A stretch of 64,000 nucleotides of DNA from Apiosordaria backusii (Eukaryota; Ascomycota; Sordariomycetes; Sordariales; Lasiosphaeriaceae): positions 2,560,501 to 2,624,500 of the forward strand of contig JAUKTV010000006.1 in assembly GCA_030549205.1 (NCBI GenBank). Direction: 5' to 3'. Under the pieces are notes generated by a model. The model saw nothing but the letters and a program-made list of their open reading frames with translations, was not told the origin of the DNA and did no database searches. This document shows positions 55,985 to 64,000 of the stretch, one piece after another. Made by a program: the position numbers and the translations under genes. Each line of letters opens with the position of its first letter. Positions within the stretch are counted from its first letter, which is position 1.

Positions 55985-57562
55985 TCACCTCCTTAGCGTC
56001 TCCCAATCATCCTTCAACGCGAAATAAATCCAAGACCGGCTTCGATGTTGCCAGCGAACAGCCAAATCTGTCTGGTTGTGACCCAGCCAGCCTCGATGCC
56101 AACCCTTGGGCCAACAAGCCACCAACGACCATTGCTCCTCCCTCCTCGACCAGAGCGCCAAGTGATCCGCTCTCTGGTGATGCTGGCCACCCTTTACCAA
56201 CTGTAACACTCGACGTTGGGGCATCGTCGTAGCAGGACGGTCTAGCATATGACCCTTTATCCAGTGTAGGTGAATTTTTACATTATCTGCCCGCTTTAGT
56301 ATATCCTCTGCGTCTTCAAAAATGAGGTTTGCGATTTTGTTCCGGAGAGGCCTGTTCTCCTGGTCCGGTATCTGTACAGGTCCACCCCGCATGGCTGGGT
56401 CCATACGGTTGATGTTGTTTCTGGCTTGGCACATTCTGTCTTTAAGAAATAAGACGTTGTTAAGGGAGTCAGAAAATATATGCACCTCGACCCAGCCGTA
56501 ATCCGGAGCACGATCTTTACCCAGCTTTCCCAAGGCTTCCGCAAGTCTCCCACCAGCAAGATGGATTCCGTGAGCTATTGCCGCCAGCTCGAGCAGGTCG
56601 ATATTGTGAGGCACCTTGGGAAATGACCAGGAATATCCAGTGTGTGCCCTGGCGTCGGTGTTCGAAAACACGGCCCCGACGCCACCGACACAACTTCCAC
56701 CAGGTCTCCCCAATGATGCATCAATAGCAACTGTCATTTTGAAGGTGTTGGGTTTTGGAGTAATGGCCTGTTGAGCAGCATGAACTGCAACGTACATGTC
56801 ACCGTAGTGGTCGTGGACATCAAAACGACGGGTGCACTCATCCGGGACCCAGATTGGAATCGATTGTGAAGCAGTCGGATCTGAAGCTGTGTGGTGTCCC
56901 GCATACTGGTGTGCCCAATTCGTGTTGGCTGAACTTTGGTGTGTCAAACTCTGATGTACCGAGCTGTCGTGTGAAGAAATCTGGGGCGGACGAGTCTCGG
57001 ATACAAGTGCTGAGCGTTGAGGGGTCGGGCTGTGAATTGGGCTGGGAGTTGGGTTTGGTGTTGGACGGAAAGAAATCCGGTCCTTATGAGTGTTGGATAC
57101 AAGCGTTGAGCATCGAGATATCCGGCTGCGGGTCGGGCTGGGAGTTGGGCTGAGAGTTGGGTTTGGAATTGGAGGGAAAGAAATCCGGTCCTTGTGAGTG
57201 TCGGATACAAGCCTCGAGCATTGAGATATCCGGCTGCGGGCCGGGCTGGGGGTTGGGCTGGGGGTTGGAAGGAATTGTTGAAAGCCGTGGCCCTCAGTTT
57301 CCGCTCTCTTAGGATGTGGTGGCGTCTGCGACGGTGTTTCGGCGGCGATGCCATCTGGAGTTATTTTCCATGATGGTCGCTTGCACGGGTGAGAGGTTTC
57401 CCAGGTCTCGAGGGACTGTGCCGAGTCATGTATCTCAGTTTTGACACGCTTCGACGGCGACAGCGACTGCGGCGGTGGTTCGGTACGGCGCTTCTTGGGG
57501 TTCGTGGCAATTGTGGGCGGGAGGTTCGGTTGTAAAGCGGGTTTGCTGTGATAGATCCCCAT
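55985..57562 (-). CDS. RNase H-fold protein (copy 3) with repetitive basic N-terminus
   Basis: A single frame with 525 residues from the ATG at 57562 (MGIYHSKPALQPN). An in-frame ATG further upstream exists but precedes poorly conserved sequence. The N-terminal 250 residues are Pro/Ser-rich and basic (NPKKRRTE, PSKRVKTE), with a 36-residue tandem repeat. The RNase H fold has MTVAIDASLG, LLELAAIAHG, VHIFSDSLNN and HQRADHLAL, which supplies the four acidic residues, plus HLHWIKGHM before the last. No reverse transcriptase is attached. It is related in design to copies 1 and 2. Unlike copy 2, its frame is clean. The substrate is unknown; nuclear location is a guess from the basic motifs. Confidence 0.75.
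   Translation of the reverse strand: MGIYHSKPALQPNLPPTIATNPKKRRTEPPPQSLSPSKRVKTEIHDSAQSLETWETSHPCKRPSWKITPDGIAAETPSQTPPHPKRAETEGHGFQQFLPTPSPTPSPARSRISQCSRLVSDTHKDRISFPPIPNPTLSPTPSPTRSRISRCSTLVSNTHKDRISFRPTPNPTPSPIHSPTPQRSALVSETRPPQISSHDSSVHQSLTHQSSANTNWAHQYAGHHTASDPTASQSIPIWVPDECTRRFDVHDHYGDMYVAVHAAQQAITPKPNTFKMTVAIDASLGRPGGSCVGGVGAVFSNTDARAHTGYSWSFPKVPHNIDLLELAAIAHGIHLAGGRLAEALGKLGKDRAPDYGWVEVHIFSDSLNNVLFLKDRMCQARNNINRMDPAMRGGPVQIPDQENRPLRNKIANLIFEDAEDILKRADNVKIHLHWIKGHMLDRPATTMPQRRVLQLVKGGQHHQRADHLALWSRREEQWSLVACWPKGWHRGWLGHNQTDLAVRWQHRSRSWIYFALKDDWETLRR
57010..57262 (-). repeat. 108-bp tandem repeat inside RNase H-fold copy 3
   Basis: Two full units and part of a third encode the pattern SRIS.CS.LVS.THKDRISF.P.PNP. 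The units are in frame and differ by few bases, so the array is young. Confidence 0.75.
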
Positions 57563-57857
57563 TTTTGTTGTATGAATGCATGGCGCGAGAAGTATGTTGA
57601 TGATGGAAAGATCATGCATTACGCAGGTCTGTCGGAGAGGGATGAGACGATTGCGGTCCATTGCGCGCCTGCCAGGGCCTTGCATCTGCAACATGGCAAG
57701 CACAGTTTGGGGTTGAGATGAATACCAGAAGGCGGGCTATGTCGACGGGCCCCGGAAAGCGGCGAAGGTGCGACCAATTGTCGTAAATCCAATTGGTAGG
57801 TGCATCGGAGATTGGACCTTCTTGACGGTCGCGTCACCTCAAGTTCAACCTGTCGTT

Positions 57858-59314
57858 CTAAACATCGACTTCAGGACCAGTTTCTGTCTTGGCTTTCGCC
57901 TGCTCCAGCATACGGATGATGGAATCCAAACTTCCCATGATACCAGGCGGCCACGAACCTTGTGACGAACCCTCCAATCGGCGGCTATGGGCGATACCCC
58001 ACGGGGAACTTCCACGCCATAATGAGTAGCCAGAGCTGACATCGGCGCCTGCTTCAAGAAGAATCTTCACTATCTCTCCATTGTGACCATTGTGCTCAGC
58101 CACCGCGTAGTGGAGCGCAGTTTGTCCAGTGTTGTCCCGTCTTTGCGGATCAGCTCCATGGTCCAAAAGAAGTGTGACAATGGCTGGGTTACCACTTGAC
58201 GCCGCAGTAGAAAGGGTGGGGGGGGATTTGGTGCCTGGGAGAGTTCAGATCAATCCCTCTCGCCAGCCAAATGTTGATAGGTACGATATGGTTGTGCCGC
58301 ACACATGCCATGAAGGCTTGAAGATAATCATCATTGCAACGTAGGTTGCCACGTGAATGAGACTAGCTGACCCTGTTCGCAGTCTTTCGAATGGGACTTC
58401 TGATGTCGTCTCATTCTCTGGTAATATTGTGGCTATCTCTCCGAATTTCTCCGGCCACAGCTGTGTGTTTGGAAGCCCCAGAACCCTTTCAAGAGATGCC
58501 CCTCGAGTAACAAGGTGTTGCGTAAATCGAATCTAGGTACCTAGGTAGTGTAAACCAGTATTATAGCTGGGATGGGGTTGCCATTGTTGGACATTTACCT
58601 ATGAAATGCGCTCACGTCTCAGACATGGCTTCCGAAAATCGTCAAGTCTAGGATGTAATTCACATTTCCAGGCAAAGCTCAGTAGGGTGGTATGCCTTTT
58701 GTGATGTTCGAAGCATCTGTGCGAAGCTTGAGGGCTTCTCCGTGACGCCGGTAGGTCGTTAGGTATCCATACTTATCGCCTTCTTTCTGATCGATTCAGC
58801 GAGTTGTTCATCATAGCCGGTAGTTACATTATTGCATCCAAGAAAGAGCTGCAGATAAAGAGATTTGCCAAAGCTGGTTGCTGCGCCTAATAGAATATGA
58901 CCACAGAGTTTCGGTTCATCGAGATGGGAAGCTACCTAGTTTGATACATTGCCGAAGATACCCGCGACGGCGTTCAAAGCTTTCTCGCCATCGGTGCCAT
59001 ATCTACACAGCCGCCTAGACAGCGAGTCACTGTGCCTGTAAGCTGCGTGTAAACGCTCTTCCGGAGAAAGGACAGGCTTCTACTCCATCCAGACCTGCCC
59101 ACTTTGAAGTGTTCAGCAGGGAAATCTTAAGACTCAACTTGTTGAGACTGGACACAGACTGGGCCAGGTCATCTATCAACCATGCCTGGGGGAGCTGGTA
59201 GAAGTCAGGACCCAAGACTTTGCCAAACACAAGAAAGGAAGCCACCTGCTGGACAACTACAGACTCAGGAACCTCGTAGTTGGGGACGATAATGCCTAGC
59301 GTATCGACTGCCAT
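57858..59314 (-). pseudogene. Decayed ankyrin-repeat protein gene
   Basis: Coding-like pieces follow each other on the minus strand in changing frames. First are MAVDTLGIIVPNYEVPESVVVQQVASFL (59314), then RRLCRYGTDGEKALNAVAGIFGNVSN, followed by an in-frame TAG. Next come SHLDEPKLCGHILLGAATSFGKSLYLQLFLG, then QHLVTRGASLERVLGLPN, and ASLIHVATYV. After those come DDYLQAFMACVRHN and clear ankyrin repeats: STAASSGNPAIVTLLLDHGADPQRRDNTGQTALHYAV, then GEIVKILLEAGADV. They end at 57858. A C8 run near 58210 sits at one of the frame changes. The order and spacing suggest one original gene. Some breaks could be unrecognised introns, but the stops argue for decay. Confidence 0.55.
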
Positions 59315-59978
59315 TCTTACAAACTGGAGTAGGCTTTCCGCTCTTTGATCTTAAAATCCACAGTTTACTTTACAAATTCCACACCTCCCGGGATACAATT
59401 CAGACTAAGAAATAAATCCTTCTTGATAGATTGGCCAGAAAGAGGGCAAGTCACGAGCTAAGAAACTTTCAGGGTATAAAGTGTACATTACAAACGAGCT
59501 ATGATCGGGTAGTCCAAACTGCCTTCCATCCACAACACTATTACTAAGTACACGCGTGCAAAACTAGCATCCCATTTACAGCGAGTCCACCTAGCAGGCT
59601 GACACTCAGCTCAAGGACTTGTACGATGGAAATCTGCTGTCTTTGCGCCCAATGACTAAACCAAGAGATACACAGGGCTGGATTTTGCTCCTGAACTTTT
59701 GAGTCTTCTTTCTCAACACTCAACTGTTTGCAGAACACGTCCCACAAAACCAGAAGTCTCAGCTGGGATGACGCGACTTGATAGACGACATGACAGGGTT
59801 TACAGAGAAGCAGACTATTTGAGACAAGACGCGCTTCTGCCCAGCCACAATGAGTAGAAGACACGCTTTGCGTCAACAATTGCCCAGTCATTTTCCCTTT
59901 TAGTGGACTGTCGATATGGCATTCCATAGCACTTTGTCTAGCAAGCATGCTCTTGTTGTACCTCTATTTCACACAGAC
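59315..59978. other. Intergenic, no supported gene
   Basis: A 134-residue frame at 59544-59948 (minus) has no family feature and overlaps no splice pattern I can defend. Confidence 0.45.
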
Positions 59979-60389
59979 TCACTCAAACTCCACGGGAACC
60001 CACACGGGGGCTTCAAATCCGAGCTCCCGGGCTCTTTGCTTCAGGATGTCGAAGAGCATATCGGCAATTTGCATGCCAGCTGCATCAATTTTCATTAGCT
60101 TCGAGGAAGAGAGCGTATCTTTATGAGCAAACATACCGTGGAAATTCAAGATGTTCTCCATATCGCAACCTAATGTATGGGCGATGATGACAACCCGCCG
60201 AAGAATCATGATCCTGAGGAACTCCCAGGCTGGAATTTGGTTAGTTGAGATTGAGCAAAAAAGAAATCTGTAACTGGAATAGAATATGGGGTAGAAGATA
60301 TATACACATACCGGCCTCTTGGGGGTAATCGTCGGCTCAGGAGGGGCAGGGGGGCGGCCAGAAAGGCGACGGCGAAGCCAGGGCAACAT
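59979..60389 (-). CDS. Small hypothetical protein
   Basis: A 136-residue frame. The start is MLPWLRRRLSGRPPAPPEP, and the C-terminal part looks coding (ILRRVVIIAHTLGCDMENILNFHG, ADMLFDILKQRARELGFEAPVW). The middle (VCVYIFYPIFYSSYRFLF) begins with GTATGT at the DNA level and probably is an intron, with an acceptor at either CCAG or GGGAG; only the latter keeps phase 0 with that donor. The family is not recognised. Confidence 0.35.
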   Translation of the reverse strand: MLPWLRRRLSGRPPAPPEPTITPKRPVCVYIFYPIFYSSYRFLFCSISTNQIPAWEFLRIMILRRVVIIAHTLGCDMENILNFHGMFAHKDTLSSSKLMKIDAAGMQIADMLFDILKQRARELGFEAPVWVPVEFE

Positions 60390-61183
60390 GGCGATTTGTT
60401 TGGGAGCTGGTATGGTTGAAAAACTAGGTTAGCGGAAGCACTCATGTTTTTATTGCCAATCAGATACCAGATACGTACAACGGGGACTTGATGCTTGGAT
60501 GGTTGAAGGTGGGTCACTGTTGATGAGCTTGGTCAAGTCGACTGGAGCGATCAGTGATGGGAGCAAAGAACTTGGATTTCGAGGACAACAACCGTGCTAA
60601 CAATTTGTCACAGCGATTTGGCAAACTTTCTCCACGCGTTTGGAAAGCACGACGGGCCCAGAAGACAATTGCTCCTTGTGCACGGTTCACAACACGATTC
60701 CAACAGCTGCTGGAGGGGGTTGGACGGCTGGTGAAAGCAGTTTGAAAGTGATATTCATATTTTCAGAGCCATATGCACTGTAGGTGGAACGAACCTTCAA
60801 ATTTCACTGTCTGTTCATAAGACTTGCTGTGGAGCAGGAAAATGTGGGACATGCCAAGAACGCTGCGCTCAGCCGAGCGCCACCAAAATGGAGCTTGGGA
60901 ATGGCATCACAGGTCTGGACTTGTGGGCTGAAACAAGTGTGGCCAGATGGGACAATTGTGGCCAGATGGGAGGTTCTGGGCTCAATAGAGCTTCGAGGCC
61001 GAAGGCCGAGAATACGCCGCTCTTGTGGGATTCCTTTTGTATAAGTACGTAGCTAGCTACGCTCGTTTGAACAGCTTTCTTTTATTCTTTAAATCAATCA
61101 ATCAATTCTACCACTGCAGGGTTTTCCACCTTCACACTTGCTGCAATCTCAGCTACCCAGGTAAGGTATCCATTTGTATGCCT
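60390..61183. other. Intergenic, no supported gene
   Basis: Between the small hypothetical gene and the 3' end of the P450 gene. Frames at 60554-60745 and 60784-61044 show no features. Confidence 0.45.
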
Positions 61184-63034
61184 TCATACACCGGCCCAAT
61201 CTGCTTCCGCAATCCGAACGAACATGTCGTCATGCAATTTGCTGACGTATGCCTTTTCAATGACCGGTTTATGAACATTGACAACTTGGAAGTCAAACCA
61301 TCGCATCAACTATTGGCTTTTAGTTAGTAACCAACTCGCCATACGCAATGTCCATGTGGGCAATCTCACCTCGAAAGGCACTTTATTCAGTTCTAGGAGA
61401 GCCACGTTCTTTCCGGAGCATGTCCACCTCCCACCGCCAAAGACGATGTCGAGAGCTCGCAACATCTCTGCTTTCTTGTCGGCGTCGCACTCGAGGAAGC
61501 GTTCAGGACGGAAGATATCAGCGTCTTCTCCAAAAACCTTCTTGTTGTGGGTCAAAGCAATGGTGTTATGGCCAATAAGTGTCCCCTCTGGTAGATAATG
61601 GCCGTGGATGGTGTCACCACCTCCTGGTACCACTTTGTAGTGACCAAACGTAACAGCAGAACCGATGCGGAAACCCTCCCACATAACAGCCTGGGTGTAG
61701 GGAAGTTTCTGAGACTCCTCATTTGTGATGGGACTCGAGACCTTGCCCTGTTGCACGGCCTCTTTGATCTCCTTCTTGAACCGGGCATAGGCGTGAGGCG
61801 TCGTCACTAGTTCCATATCAGTTTATTTTTCCAAGCCAATACACTGAACCTTGACTGGACTCACTGAGGTGAAGCATTGTCCCTCGGATGGTGCTGTCAA
61901 GCAGTGGGCAGTACGACGAACTATAGTAACGGGAGAGAGGCCCCATAAGCGAGAATGGGGGCCAAACCTTGCGGTGGTATCGTTTCCGGCAAGGACTGCC
62001 AGGATGGCCTCGCCTTCGCATTCAGATCTGGTCATTCCGTTTCGGATGAACCCACCCTGGTATCATCCAAGTTAGCTGCATATGCCACAAGCAGTCGCCA
62101 ACGTTCCCTCACCATCATGTCCTTTGTTGGTTTGTCCTTGCTCGCGAAGCGTTGCGCAATAAGCTCGTTAACGTACCTGATATTCATTCCTAGTGGTTAG
62201 CGCCATGCTGTCCTCGGGTATGACGAACATTTTAGAGCAGAGAGACGTACTTCATGATCACCCCTAACCCAGACTTGTCAGTGGGCTTGGGCCCGACCAA
62301 GCCCAACAGTCCGTACTTTGAGATCAGTATTTCTCTAAAAAACGGTATTTCCATCGACAAAAACATCAAGGGCAAAAGCTTGTCCATGGTGCCAACCCAT
62401 CCCAAAACATCTACACCCTCGTCCGGTGACCCCACGCCTTGCCAAACACCAAGCCGGAGATGACATCCATGGTGAAGTATCTCGACAACTGGGCGAAGTC
62501 GATGGAGCGTAGTTCGTCGCCTCTGGAGACGTACTTGCGGCGGATCAAGTCGATAAGTCGAAGCAGCTGAACATCGACAGCCCTCTCCAGACCCCCCTCT
62601 GTCTCCCGCCCGGCGTAGGGACCTGTGGTTTTGGCCTTGAGTATGTCGTGAGCTGTCGTGTCGAGCTGGCTGGCTAGATTGTCGGTGTCTGGGGTAAACT
62701 TAGCCGCTGCGTACCACATGCCGCGCGAATATGATCCTCGGGCTGCCATGGTCCTGCGTAGAACCTCTGGGTCATCGGTGACGATCGTTCCTGGAGCGGT
62801 GACGACGAGCGGGCCATATTCTCGAAGGTTGAGGTATCCGTCTTGCACCCTGCCGGTTATGATTGTGTAGAATTCCCAGAGATAGGAGAACCTGGCCAGC
62901 CGTGGTCCAGGAATGTGACGAAGGCGATAATATGCCTTGAGGGAGGTGACGATGTACCAGGTTACAACGGACGCTGCGGCCAAGCCGCATATGGCGGTGT
63001 TGCTGAGTTCCAGGTCACTGATGGACTCCAACAT
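61184..63034 (-). CDS. Cytochrome P450 (pisatin demethylase-like), one frame break
   Basis: Exons 63034-62251, 62176-62113, 62056-61968, 61893-61865, 61806-61370 and 61309-61184 splice in consistent phase to 509 residues, if one base is restored near 62436. There GKAWG and the following PDEGVDVLGWVGTMDKLLP are in different frames, next to a G4 run. An N-terminal membrane anchor (CGLAAASVVTWYIVTSL) is followed by the proline hinge HIPGPRLARFSYLWEF. Other marks are the I-helix AGNDTTA, the ExxR of WEGFRIG, FRPERFLE, and the heme loop FGGGRWTCSGK (Cys near 452). All P450 motifs are present. The resemblance to pisatin demethylase-type P450s is from memory and gives no substrate. A true single-base deletion would make it a pseudogene; a sequence error would make it a working ER-bound monooxygenase. 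Confidence 0.75.
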
Positions 63035-64000
63035 GGCGTTGTTTGCTGAGGACCGTCTGGAACTTTGGTGTGATACTATTGAGTACTCTTGTCAAATTGA
63101 GCTTTTGGGTTCATGTTGAAATAAAGGCAACAGGTCCTCCCGTCTTATCCTTGGTTGCCCCCCTGATACTGCGGGGTCGTTCCCTGCCGCGCTGCCTACC
63201 GCATTTGCCCATAGCAGAAGCCAGCCAAGATGAAGATGCATATTCTGCTACACATCACCAAGCCAAGGTGGTGTGTGGTTGGGTAATATCACTAGATAGT
63301 GTCATGCACTCCCCGCTTTTGTGTCAGTGTAACGTCGCACAAAGAGAAGCCACGGCGTTCGGGTTCAGCATCTCATAGGCGTAGAGTGTTGATCGCGACA
63401 GCAGAAAAGGGCGCCAGAACGCCAATCTATCGTAAGGGGTAAGCCGACGCAATGAAAAGTGTCAGGAGTTTTGTTTCGCCCAATCTAGCCCTAGCATTGT
63501 GTCGTAATAGGTGAACATGATAGCTCGTTGCCCATGTGGTTGCAGGCATAGCGTTGTTGAATGGTGGGGTGACATGTGCTGGACGACATAAAATATCGGC
63601 GCCGCTACCTTTCCAGGTTGTGTTCGAATCCAATGCCGATTACGCTCTTTTCGACCTGTCGACTCTCTTTGGAGACCTGCCAACTATGTGTTAAGCACCA
63701 TCAACTGCCCTTCCAGGCCCGCGCACGGATTTATGAGGTCTCTTACCCATGACTCTTTTAAGGCCTATAGAACATTTAAGGAGGCTTTACGTGACATTTT
63801 CAGTACCCGCCTTTTGTCCATATGGTGGTTAGGTCCCACCTGCAAGCTGCTGCTTCCCCGTTGACCATTTCCAGTGTTTGGGTCGGCAGTTAAGCCCGCG
63901 CCAGTCTCAACACATGGAAAGGTGGGGTGAATAAAAACACAACGAGTGTGATGAACGTTGATTGCATCGAGCACAGACCGCATGGCTTCCACCCTCTTGG
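63035..64000. other. Upstream of the P450 gene, no supported gene
   Basis: Frames in 63043-63378, 63427-63683 and 63765-63992 lack family features. The window ends here, so a gene beyond it could own some of this sequence as promoter. Confidence 0.45.

Overview
The window looks like chromosomal DNA of a filamentous ascomycete (Pezizomycotina, perhaps a sordariomycete; the exact lineage cannot be fixed by eye). The reasons are 50-75 bp GT..AG introns with CTAAC-like branch sites, secreted plant- and wall-degrading enzymes, pisatin-demethylase-like P450 genes, and a sharp two-phase composition. GC-balanced gene islands alternate with extremely AT-rich, stop-riddled blocks whose repeats differ almost only by C/T and G/A changes, the mark of repeat-induced point mutation (RIP).

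Layout. 1-6.05 kb: RIP-degraded repeat block. 6.05-18.8 kb: gene island with a 1437-residue secreted protein joining an exo-inulinase-type and an endo-inulinase-type GH32 unit, and an intact GH11 xylanase. Among them lie broken pieces of an MDR dehydrogenase, a 2-oxoglutarate/Fe(II) oxygenase and the 3' end of a reducing polyketide synthase, which look like the remains of a secondary-metabolite cluster. 18.825-27.054 kb: a Ty1/copia retrotransposon with exact 166-bp LTRs and a TGGCG target duplication, destroyed by RIP, into which an undamaged 1862-bp pogo/Fot-type DNA transposon has inserted. 27.06-34.9 kb: two RNase H-fold genes around an F-box-like gene. 35.357-42.635 kb: a RIP-destroyed Ty3/gypsy element on the minus strand with exact 249-bp LTRs and an AATAT duplication. 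42.9-64 kb: a tRNA-like sequence, two broken genes for secreted proteins, an intact DUF1996 gene, a GH55 glucanase and a six-exon tyrosinase converging on each other, a third RNase H-fold gene, an ankyrin-repeat pseudogene and a P450 gene with one frame break.

How it fits together. The intact genes mostly encode secreted enzymes for fructans, xylan, beta-1,3-glucan and phenolics, consistent with a saprotroph or plant-associated fungus. Everything else suggests a fast-evolving accessory region: decayed metabolic genes, an expanded RNase H-fold family next to repeats, and nested transposons with readable order of events. Exon coordinates in the entries were derived by hand from splice-site phase and family alignment from memory; no searches were run.
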